Below the pieces are notes generated by a model, which did not search any database, was not told the DNA's origin, and saw only the letters and a list, made by a program, of their open reading frames with translations. From Leucobacter insecticola (lineage in GTDB: Bacteria; Actinomycetota; Actinomycetes; Actinomycetales; Microbacteriaceae), in assembly GCF_011382965.1 (NCBI RefSeq), contig NZ_CP049934.1, positions 744,001-808,000 on the forward strand: a DNA stretch of 64,000 nt, read 5' to 3'. The position numbers and the translations under genes are program-made. The stretch's first letter is position 1. Each line of letters opens with the position of its first letter. Below, piece after piece: positions 17,295 to 24,219 of this stretch.

Positions 17295-17377
17295 CCTGCG
17301 AGTGTACCCGGACCTTGCTGTCGACCCCGCGGGCCGCGTTCGTGGCTGCGGTTCACCGTCGAGCTCGTGCACGACCG

Positions 17378-17764
17378 TTACGCCGGCGGATCGGCGTCCC
17401 GCCCGCGGAGCCGATCGATGTCGCGCCGTTCCCGCTTCGTGGGCCTGCCTGCGCCGCGATCCCGAACGATGTCTGCCGGGCGCTCGACGCGGGGGAGCGG
17501 CGGCGGGGTGAGGTCTTCAAAATACTGCGCGGCCTCGGTCGCGCTGCCCCGTCTCGTCGCGAGACCGGTGACGCGGTAAATCTTGTCGAAGCCGTGCAGC
17601 CGCACGCGCACTTCGTCCCCGATCTTCACCTGCTGCGCGGCCTTGGCGGTCGCGGAATTGATGCGCACGTGGCCCCCGCGGCACAGGGCTGTCGCTTGAC
17701 TGCGCGTCTTCGCGAGGCGCACCGCCCACACCCAACTGTCAATTCGTACACCCACGCCTGACAC
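17378..17764 (-). CDS. S4-domain RNA-binding protein (Hsp15-like)
   Basis: This 128-residue protein has an S4 RNA-binding domain near the N-terminus (RIDSWVWAVRLAKTRSQATALCRGGHVRIN...KIGDEVRV), then a basic C-terminal tail (GAGRPTKRERRDIDRL). This is the layout of heat-shock protein 15, which binds stalled 50S subunits carrying nascent chains; the role here is by analogy. GTG start at 17764. It lies just upstream of the preceding annotated gene on the same strand and may be cotranscribed with it. Confidence 0.88.
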   Translation of the reverse strand: MSGVGVRIDSWVWAVRLAKTRSQATALCRGGHVRINSATAKAAQQVKIGDEVRVRLHGFDKIYRVTGLATRRGSATEAAQYFEDLTPPPLPRVERPADIVRDRGAGRPTKRERRDIDRLRGRDADPPA

Positions 17765-17791
17765 ACTACTGCCCCGGGCTCGGGATCCGCA

Positions 17792-18256
17792 TCACGGCGC
17801 CTCCGAGGAGGCGTGCACGGTCTGTTCACGCCGGGCTCGCAGGGCGCCCAGCGATCCGCAACTCCACAGCGCCCACAGCATGAGCAGCGGCTGGAAGACG
17901 AGGCGAACCCCGCGTGCGGTGTCGCTCGTCAGCCCGAACGCGTCGGTTCCGGTCATGAACTGTGAGATGTTGCCGGGGAACACGGCGAGAAAGAACGCCG
18001 CGGCGATCCAGCCGAGCGGCACACGAAACCTGGGGAGCACCACGAGGGTTGCGCCCAGCACAATCTCCACGATCCCGGAGGCCACCACCACAACATCCAC
18101 GTCGAGTGGCACCCAGCTTGGAACCTGTGCCTGAAATTCGGCCCGCGCGAAGCTCACGTGCGCGGTCCCTGCGAATACCAAGCCCGCTCCGAGAATCATA
18201 CGGGCGATGTGCTGGATCAGGGATCCTTGGGGGTGCCTGCCGTTGAGCTGTTCCAC
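17792..18256 (-). CDS. DoxX-family membrane protein
   Basis: A 154-residue membrane protein with four hydrophobic segments: IARMILGAGLVFAGTAHVSF, VVVASGIVEIVLGATLVVL, LGWIAAAFFLAVFPGNISQF and VRLVFQPLLMLWALWS. The pattern, with the Asn in PGNI between helices, is that of DoxX-like proteins. GTG 18256 is selected because AGAAGG lies upstream; an upstream ATG at 18358 would add a 34-residue non-hydrophobic, poorly supported extension that overlaps the divergent gene's start. DoxX proteins are linked to redox or thiosulfate chemistry in some bacteria, but the function here is not known. Confidence 0.85.
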   Translation of the reverse strand: MEQLNGRHPQGSLIQHIARMILGAGLVFAGTAHVSFARAEFQAQVPSWVPLDVDVVVVASGIVEIVLGATLVVLPRFRVPLGWIAAAFFLAVFPGNISQFMTGTDAFGLTSDTARGVRLVFQPLLMLWALWSCGSLGALRARREQTVHASSEAP

Positions 18257-18356
18257 TGGTCCCCGCCTTCTCTGCTGTTGGGTGCGGCTGCTTTGGTGCG
18301 GCGTGAATTTCCTGGCGCACCCCAACTGTAACCCCGCCGGGGTCGATAATAGAGAC

Positions 18357-18989
18357 ATGCCCGTCGACTACGTCACCATCGCCGGCGCTGTCGACTCGGA
18401 AATCGAAATCTCTCGTTCCCGGTTTCTTACCCGGCTTGAGCGGGTCAGCGACGAAGCCGCCGCCCGCGAGGTGATCGCGGCGGCCAGGAGCGCGCACCCG
18501 AGAGCCCGGCACCACTGCTCGGCCTTTGTGATCGGCCCCGATGCGCGGGTGCAGCGCTCCAACGATGATGGCGAACCGAGCGGCACCGCGGGCGCGCCGA
18601 TGCTCGACGCGCTGGTCTCGGCGGGGCTCAGTGATGTGGTGGCCGTGGTGACGCGCTACTTCGGCGGGGTGCTGCTTGGGGCTGGTGGCCTCACCCGTGC
18701 CTATCGGGCTGCGGTGGCGGAGGCGGTCCTCAAGGCCTCGCGTGTCGAGCGTGTGCTGCGGCGGGAGGTCCAGGTGAGCGCGGCCTACGATGTCGCCGCG
18801 CAGATCGAGGCGGAGGCGCGCCGCCGCGGCTACGGGGTCGGTGAGGCGAGCTATACCGAGCGCGTGACGCAGCAGTACTTACTCGCGGAGGAAGACTGCC
18901 ACGCGCTCGAGGCGCTCGCGGCCGAGCTCAGCGCGGGTGCCGCCGTGGTGGTGCCCGGCGAGTCACGCTACCTGGATCTGCGGGTCTAG
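18357..18989 (+). CDS. YigZ/IMPACT-family protein
   Basis: This 210-residue cytoplasmic protein of the IMPACT/UPF0029 family has the N-terminal domain with ISRSRFLTRLERV, HHCSAFVIG and DDGEPSGTAGAPMLDAL, then VVTRYFGGVLLGAGGLTRAYRAAV, the clearest family signature. The C-terminal about 70 residues form the small ferredoxin-like DUF1949 domain. Eukaryotic IMPACT regulates Gcn2 and the bacterial role is unknown, probably linked to translation or stress. ATG 18357 is preceded by the promoter region shared with the divergent DoxX gene. holB begins 50 bases downstream. Confidence 0.9.
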   Translation: MPVDYVTIAGAVDSEIEISRSRFLTRLERVSDEAAAREVIAAARSAHPRARHHCSAFVIGPDARVQRSNDDGEPSGTAGAPMLDALVSAGLSDVVAVVTRYFGGVLLGAGGLTRAYRAAVAEAVLKASRVERVLRREVQVSAAYDVAAQIEAEARRRGYGVGEASYTERVTQQYLLAEEDCHALEALAAELSAGAAVVVPGESRYLDLRV

Positions 18990-19039
18990 GGCCCCTTCAG
19001 GCGAACCACAGTGTCAGCGGCCCGCGATACGCTTGAGGA

Positions 19040-20191
19040 ATGGAATTCTGGGCAGAGATCGTCGGGCAGACCGATGCTGTGCGCATTCTGCAGCAGGAGG
19101 CCGCGGCGCCCGGGTCACACGCCTGGCTGATCACCGGGCCACCGGGATCCGGCCGTTCAAATCTGGCCTTCCGTTTCGCTGCCGCGCTGATCGCCCGCGA
19201 TGAGAGTGAACGCGAGGCGGTGTTCGCGCAGGTGCGGGCGCGCACGCACCCAGACCTTGGTGTGTTGACAACCCAGAAGCTCCTGATTGATATCAAGGCG
19301 GCCCGAGAGATCGTCACTACGGCGCACTACTCACCGGCCGCTGGTCGCTACCGCGTGATCGTCATCGAAGACGCCGATCGCATGCCCGAGCGCACCTCAA
19401 ATGTGCTCCTAAAGGCGCTCGAAGAACCTCCAGAGCGCACTATCTGGATCCTGTGCGCCCCGAGCGAAGCGGATCTGCTCCCCACGATCCGCTCGCGTGC
19501 CCGGTCGCTCAGGCTCGTCACCCCGAGCACCGCTGATATCGCGAAGCTCCTGCATGAACGTGACGGCATTGATGAGGTCGCCGCGGAGCGCGCTGCGCGG
19601 CTCGCGCAGAGCCATATCGGCATGGCGCGACGACTCGCGACGGATCCTGACTCGATGCAGCGTCGCGATCGTACGATCGAGATCGCACTTGGTATTGAGA
19701 CCCTCGGCGACGCGATGCGCGCCGCGGCCTCGCTCCTAAAAGTCGCAGAGGCAGATGCAGCCGCAATCACCGAACTGCTTGACACCCGCGAGCGCGAGGA
19801 CGCGGTTCGCAGTTTGGGCCTTGCGCCGGGGGCTGCGATCCCCGCGCAGATGCGATCGCAGATGAAGGCGCTCGAAGAGGATCAGAAGCGCCGCGCGACC
19901 CGTAGCCTGCGTGACGGGATCGACCGGATCCTGACCGACCTGCTCTCGCTGTATCGTGACGTGCTGTTGCGGGCGTTGGGCGCGGACCCTGAGCTCGTCA
20001 ACCTTGAGCAGGCGGGACGCATCGAGGAACTTGCTGAGCGCTGGAGTGCAGAGCAGGCGCTCGCAATGGTCACCGCGATTGAGACTGCGCGCGAGCGGCT
20101 CGCCCGCAGTGTCACCCCCGGACTAGTCCTTGAAGCGCTGTTTGCCAGCGTCGTAATGAGCAAGATTGCAGGAGCGGAGCAGTACGTATGA
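19040..20191 (+). CDS. holB: DNA polymerase III subunit delta'
   Basis: This 383-residue clamp-loader subunit has the AAA+ fold. The protein begins MEFWAEIVGQTDAVRILQQE, with Walker-like GPPGSGRSNLAFRFAAAL (the Lys of the P-loop is replaced by Arg, as expected for an ATP-inactive delta'). Next come the Walker B-like VIVIEDADRMPERTSNVLLKALEEPPE and the sensor 1 region IRSRARSLRL. The zinc module seen in enterobacterial delta' is reduced. It works with DnaX and HolA to load the sliding clamp. It overlaps the following hydrolase gene by 4 bases, a conserved actinobacterial pairing. Confidence 0.92.
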   Translation: MEFWAEIVGQTDAVRILQQEAAAPGSHAWLITGPPGSGRSNLAFRFAAALIARDESEREAVFAQVRARTHPDLGVLTTQKLLIDIKAAREIVTTAHYSPAAGRYRVIVIEDADRMPERTSNVLLKALEEPPERTIWILCAPSEADLLPTIRSRARSLRLVTPSTADIAKLLHERDGIDEVAAERAARLAQSHIGMARRLATDPDSMQRRDRTIEIALGIETLGDAMRAAASLLKVAEADAAAITELLDTREREDAVRSLGLAPGAAIPAQMRSQMKALEEDQKRRATRSLRDGIDRILTDLLSLYRDVLLRALGADPELVNLEQAGRIEELAERWSAEQALAMVTAIETARERLARSVTPGLVLEALFASVVMSKIAGAEQYV

Positions 20192-21816
20192 CCGAACAAC
20201 AGGGCGAGCAGTTCACCGCAGTCGAGCGGGAGGTTCCGGCCGAGCCCGCAGGCACGCAGGGCGGTTCCGTGCAGCGGCGTTTGCTCCGCTGGCCCGTCTT
20301 GATTGCCGTGGTGGCTGCGATCGTGCTCGTGGTGGGTGTCACCGTGCCACTGTTCTTCCTGACGGGTCAGTCAAAGTCGGAGGTAGGTCCGCTACCGACA
20401 CCGCCGAGCGATGAAATCGAGAGCTTCGGCGAGCAGGTACCCCTGTGGCGGGATTGTGCCGAAGGCATGCAATGCGCTGATGTGTATGCGCCGTTGGATT
20501 GGAATGATCCGGCGGGAGAACGAATCACACTAGCCCTCGTGAAGCAGCCCGCGACCGGTGGCGATCCAATTGGTTCGCTCTTCGTGAACCCCGGTGGCCC
20601 GGGCGCCTCTGGCCTCGATTACGTCAAAAGCAACATCGACGGTGCCGTGCAGCCTGAGGTGCAGCGCGCCTATGACGTGATTGGCTGGGATCCGCGCGGA
20701 GTCGGGCAGTCGACGCCCGTGGCCTGCGTCGATGCGCGAGAAATGGACGAGTACCTGTTCGGCAGCGAAGAAACCGACGATCTCACCCAGGGCAGCGACG
20801 AGTGGATCGACGCCGCACTCGAAGAGACCGCCAAGTTCGGCGAGGCCTGCGAAGAGCGCACCGGAGCGCTTCTCGGGCACGTTGATACGGCCTCGACCGT
20901 GCAGGATCTCGACATGCTGCGCGCGATCGTGGGGGATCCGAAGCTCAATTACCTGGGTTACTCCTACGGCACCTTCATCGGCGCGCTCTATGCCGATGCG
21001 TACCCCGAGCGCGTCGGACGTTTGGTGCTCGATGGTGCGATGGATCCCGCCGCGGATCTCAGCGATGTGATGCGAGAACAGACCCGCGGTTTCGAGCTTG
21101 CTCTTCGTGCCTACGTCACCGACTGCCTCGGACGGAATCTGTGCCCCTTCAGCGGCACCGTCGACGAGGCGATGGCGAAGATTGGGCAGATGCTCGACAG
21201 GGTAGATGCGACGCCGCTGAAGGGTTCAGACGGCCGCATGCTCACCTCGGGGACCATGCTCACCGCGATCATCACGCCGCTCTATTCGGAGAGCAACTGG
21301 TCGTACCTTGACGAGCTTTTCAGGACGGTAAACAAGGGGAATGCCGACGTGGCGTTGTCGCTCGCCGACTTCTACTATGACCGTGAAGACGGCAAATACC
21401 TGAGCAATTCGACCGAGGCATTCTCCGCGATCAACTGTCTCGACTATCCGAACGCCCTGGATCCCGAGCGCATGCGTGCAGAAGCGAAAGAGCTTGAGGA
21501 GATAGCGCCTACGATCGGGCGGTTCCAGGGCTACGGCGACGTCTCGTGCGCAAGCTGGCCGTTCCCGGGAGTTGCGGAGCGGAGCGGTGTCACTGGAGCG
21601 GGAGCGGATCCGATTCTTGTAGTCGGCACAACGGGGGATCCCGCAACGCCCTATCGCTGGGCCGAATCACTCGCAAACCAGCTTGAAAGTGGCACCCTGG
21701 TCACCTACGAGGGTGAAGGGCATACGGCGTACGGCAAGAACAGCTGCATCAACACAATCGTTGACGCGTACCTGCTGACGGGTGCGGTTCCTGAGGGGGA
21801 TCCGCGCTGTTCTTGA
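20188..21816 (+). CDS. alpha/beta hydrolase, tripeptidyl aminopeptidase type, membrane-anchored
   Basis: This 542-residue protein has a cytoplasmic N-terminus (about 30 residues), one transmembrane helix (LIAVVAAIVLVVGVTVPLFFL) and an extracellular hydrolase. The oxyanion motif NPGGPGASGLDY, the nucleophile elbow GYSYGTF, the acidic residue region VGTTGDPATPY and the final His in GEGHTAYGKN form the expected Ser-Asp-His triad, and the C-terminal part is the TAP-like domain. Homologues are secreted proline-type aminopeptidases or carboxylesterases of actinomycetes. ATG 20188 overlaps holB by 4 bases. Substrate is inferred, not shown. Confidence 0.9.
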   Translation: MTEQQGEQFTAVEREVPAEPAGTQGGSVQRRLLRWPVLIAVVAAIVLVVGVTVPLFFLTGQSKSEVGPLPTPPSDEIESFGEQVPLWRDCAEGMQCADVYAPLDWNDPAGERITLALVKQPATGGDPIGSLFVNPGGPGASGLDYVKSNIDGAVQPEVQRAYDVIGWDPRGVGQSTPVACVDAREMDEYLFGSEETDDLTQGSDEWIDAALEETAKFGEACEERTGALLGHVDTASTVQDLDMLRAIVGDPKLNYLGYSYGTFIGALYADAYPERVGRLVLDGAMDPAADLSDVMREQTRGFELALRAYVTDCLGRNLCPFSGTVDEAMAKIGQMLDRVDATPLKGSDGRMLTSGTMLTAIITPLYSESNWSYLDELFRTVNKGNADVALSLADFYYDREDGKYLSNSTEAFSAINCLDYPNALDPERMRAEAKELEEIAPTIGRFQGYGDVSCASWPFPGVAERSGVTGAGADPILVVGTTGDPATPYRWAESLANQLESGTLVTYEGEGHTAYGKNSCINTIVDAYLLTGAVPEGDPRCS

Positions 21817-21840
21817 GTGGGGAGGCGAGTCCGGGATGAT

Positions 21841-22497
21841 TTAGAACGCAAGGTTCTCTGACCCGGGCGCGGCGATCAGAAGTCCGGTGATCTTGCCCGA
21901 GTTGTTGTAGGCCACCCGACCGAGCCATTCACCTGCCTCGTGCTGCAGCGTCGTCTGCACGACCGTTCCCGCGATCAGCCGACGGTTCGCAAATTTACTC
22001 AGCGCGTTCGCGCCGTCCGGGGTCTGCGCGGTTGAGTCGACGCAGCCGGTGAGCTGGCCAGAGTCGGCCGTGACTTGGCTCCACACGCCCCTGATTTTGC
22101 GCTTGGTCAGCGCGCGAGCGCAAGTGTACGTCATGTGTGCCCGAACCGCCTCGTAGTTTTCGGCGCCAAGATCCTTGAACACCTGGTGGGTTCGCTCGAT
22201 CAGATCGATGGTGTGTGATGACATGAGTTCTCCTTCGTGTTGCGTGCTGAATCTCTTGAACGCTGCTTGTCGGCTGATGCCCAGGGCGTCTCCGATGGAT
22301 TGCCATGAAGTGCCGTGCTCACGCGCTGCCACCACCAGTTCATGGAGCAGCTCTCGTGAACGACGCGTGAGCTGGTCTGCGTGCTGGATCATCGCGATAT
22401 CTTCGTTCGGTGCGTCGGCTCCGGCTTCGAGGAGCGTTGCGAGAGCGACGAGCGTTGGGCTGCTCTGTGGTGGTGAATCGGCCGTGATCTGCTCCAT
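21841..22497 (-). CDS. HTH and DUF3887-like domain protein
   Basis: A 218-residue protein. The N-terminal half contains a helix-turn-helix resembling those of AsnC/ECF-like proteins (HGTSWQSIGDALGISRQAAFKRF). The C-terminal half (about residues 95-218, from IDLIERTHQVFKDLG) resembles DUF3887, a small cystatin-like domain usually found in secreted proteins: DFKDLGAE, GVWSQVTADSGQL, TVVQTTLQHEAGEW, LGRVAYNNSGKITGL. Fusion of a DNA-binding domain to this module suggests a ligand-sensing regulator; the ligand is unknown. ATG 22497 is chosen because a promoter with its -10 box at 22505-22510 places the transcription start at or next to the ATG. Confidence 0.75.
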   Translation of the reverse strand: MEQITADSPPQSSPTLVALATLLEAGADAPNEDIAMIQHADQLTRRSRELLHELVVAAREHGTSWQSIGDALGISRQAAFKRFSTQHEGELMSSHTIDLIERTHQVFKDLGAENYEAVRAHMTYTCARALTKRKIRGVWSQVTADSGQLTGCVDSTAQTPDGANALSKFANRRLIAGTVVQTTLQHEAGEWLGRVAYNNSGKITGLLIAAPGSENLAF

Positions 22498-22504
22498 GAC
22501 ACGA

Positions 22505-22553
22505 AGGCTATGCGGCAAAAGTGTGAATGTCAACCAAATGGCGATATTCACAC
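22505..22553 (-). promoter_or_regulatory. promoter and inverted repeat of the HTH/DUF3887 gene
   Basis: On the minus strand TTGACA (22528-22533) and TAGCCT (22505-22510) are 17 bases apart; transcription would start at about the ATG, giving a leaderless mRNA. GTGTGAAT (22521-22528) and ATTCACAC (22546-22553) form a perfect 8-base inverted repeat around the -35 box, a likely autoregulatory operator. Confidence 0.55.
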
Positions 22554-22637
22554 ATTTGCGGTGCTCGCCTCGATGTGTGGCCGGGGGCTCCTGCATGCTA
22601 GAGTGTTACCTCGTGTGCGAGAGCAATTTCGCGCCAG

Positions 22638-22712
22638 GCCGCCTTAGCTCAGGGGTAGAGCAGTTCCCTCGTAAAGAACAGGTCGTCGGTTCAAATCCGA
22701 CAGGCGGCTCCA
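22638..22712 (+). tRNA. tRNA-Thr (CGT)
   Basis: The acceptor stem GCCGCCT pairs with AGGCGGC (22702-22708). The D arm is GCTCAGGGGTAGAGC, the anticodon loop CTCGTAA with anticodon CGT, and the T arm GTCGGTTCAAATCCGAC. The discriminator T (22709) is followed by an encoded CCA (22710-22712). Confidence 0.95.
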
Positions 22713-22747
22713 TGAGAATGGAGGCCTTCTAGATCTCTGGGGTGCGG

Positions 22748-22768
22748 TTGGATTTGAACCGCCGACCT
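22748..22768 (-). other. inverted tRNA T-arm fragment
   Basis: The reverse complement of these 21 bases matches the T arm of the adjacent tRNA-Thr at about 19 of 21 positions, including GGTTCAAATCC. No complete tRNA fold can be drawn around it. It may be a remnant of a tRNA duplicate or of an attachment site. Confidence 0.5.
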
Positions 22769-22855
22769 ACGGTCGTGCGGGCCGGTGCCGCCCACGGCGG
22801 CAGCCCACGGAGCGTAGCGCGGGGTGGGGACTCCACAAGCCCATAAGCTAGAAGG

Positions 22856-24052
22856 GTGAGCGACAATCCGAGAGCAGTCCCAATCGCGGATCCCATGATC
22901 GACCCGAAAACTGCCGAGGTAGCCGCAGAAGCGGCAGTGTCTGTATCCCAAAAGGCATCCGGGTCCGCAGCATCGAAGCCCCGGATCGCGGTCTGGGACA
23001 ATGCCCGTTTTGTCCTGATCGCGCTTGTGGTCATCGGTCACACTATTTCGACGGTGCGCACCGATTCAGACTTTGCATTCGGTCTCTACGCCTACATCTA
23101 TCTCTTTCATATGCCTGCAATGATCCTGCTCTCCGGCATGTTCTCTCGAACCGAGGTCAATGCGAAGGCTTTCCGCGGTGTCGTGCAACTGATCGTGCTG
23201 TGGTTGGTCTGGGAGGGGATCTGGGCGATCCTGAATTTCTGGGTGGAGGGCAGGCCTCTCGGCAAGAACTTCCTCGTGTCGCCCGCGTGGACGCTCTGGT
23301 TCATCGTCACCCTCGTAACGATGCGCATTCTGTTGCCGTACATCGCGAGACTTCGCCACCCGCTCATGTTCTCGATCGCTATCGCGCTCATCGCCGGGCT
23401 CAGCCCGGAGATCGGCAGCCAGTTCTCTGCCTCGCGCACCCTCTGTTTTTTCCCCTTCTTTGTCGCGGGGTGGCTGATTCGGGATCGCGGTGTGCTCGAC
23501 GGCGCCTGGTTCATGAGCCCTGCCCGGGCGGCTCGCGCGACGGGGTGGGCTTTGCTCGGAGCGATCGGGATCGCCTTCTTGCTTGTGCCCCAGCTGCGCA
23601 GTGAGTGGCGCATCGACAAGTGGCTCACCTGGCGCGACAGCTATGGCTGGTTGTTTGCGAATGCTCCGCTTGGAGACTGGAAGCCGAGCGAGTGGTTTGC
23701 GATTTCAGGCGGCGGGATCGTTGTGGCTGCGTCACTATTGCTGCTCGCCGGGGCCATGACGCTCGCGCTCCTTCTGGTGGTGCCGCGTCGGGCTAGCGTC
23801 ATAACGGTGTGGGGATCCCGCACCCTCTTTGTCTACCTGTTGCACGGCCCGGTTGTCTGGGTGCTGCGTGAGACGGGCAGCATTGCCGCGATCAACTCGC
23901 TCACGATTGGGCCGATTTCGGTCGGCGTACCGGTGATGATTTTGGGGGCGGTCGTGTTGACCATGCTGCTGTCGATGACCTGGGTGACTCGGGCCTTCAA
24001 ACCGATTATCGAACCCTCTGTCGATTGGATGCTACAGCGCCCGTCACACTAG
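22856..24052 (+). CDS. acyltransferase 3-type multi-pass membrane protein
   Basis: A 398-residue membrane protein begins, after a soluble 45-residue N-terminus, with WDNARFVLIALVVIGHTIS. This holds the catalytic-type His and the Arg of the acyltransferase 3 superfamily. About ten hydrophobic helices follow, including YIYLFHMPAMILLSGMF and the final ones near residues 325-385. Such proteins transfer acetyl or succinyl groups to exopolysaccharides, lipids or peptidoglycan. GTG 22856 has AAGG just upstream. The stop codon TAG (24050-24052) lies inside the terminal repeat of the MITE-like element, so the original C-terminus may have been slightly different. Confidence 0.87.
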   Translation: MSDNPRAVPIADPMIDPKTAEVAAEAAVSVSQKASGSAASKPRIAVWDNARFVLIALVVIGHTISTVRTDSDFAFGLYAYIYLFHMPAMILLSGMFSRTEVNAKAFRGVVQLIVLWLVWEGIWAILNFWVEGRPLGKNFLVSPAWTLWFIVTLVTMRILLPYIARLRHPLMFSIAIALIAGLSPEIGSQFSASRTLCFFPFFVAGWLIRDRGVLDGAWFMSPARAARATGWALLGAIGIAFLLVPQLRSEWRIDKWLTWRDSYGWLFANAPLGDWKPSEWFAISGGGIVVAASLLLLAGAMTLALLLVVPRRASVITVWGSRTLFVYLLHGPVVWVLRETGSIAAINSLTIGPISVGVPVMILGAVVLTMLLSMTWVTRAFKPIIEPSVDWMLQRPSH

Positions 24053-24216
24053 TGTCCCGTGTCGCAAGTTGCTTTGCAGATACCGGTGCTCCGGTGGATG
24101 CATCGCGAGGCGGAGGAGTGAGGCGATGCCGTTGCATCGTCGAGTGACGACAACGACGCGATGCGCCGCCGGAGTGCCGGGATATGTGAAGCGAATTTGC
24201 GACACGGGACACTAGT
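24048..24216 (-). mobile_element. MITE-like element, copy B
   Basis: About 169 bases, the reverse complement of copy A at 15483-15650 with scattered substitutions, and the same ACTAGTGTCC(C/T)GTGTCGCAA termini. It lies exactly between the convergent acyltransferase and ABC exporter genes. One end supplies the stop codon of the first gene; the other end forms the palindrome GGACACTAGTGTCC (24207-24220) touching the last codons of the second. The stem-rich structure may serve as a terminator. Confidence 0.85.
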
Positions 24217-24219
24217 GTC

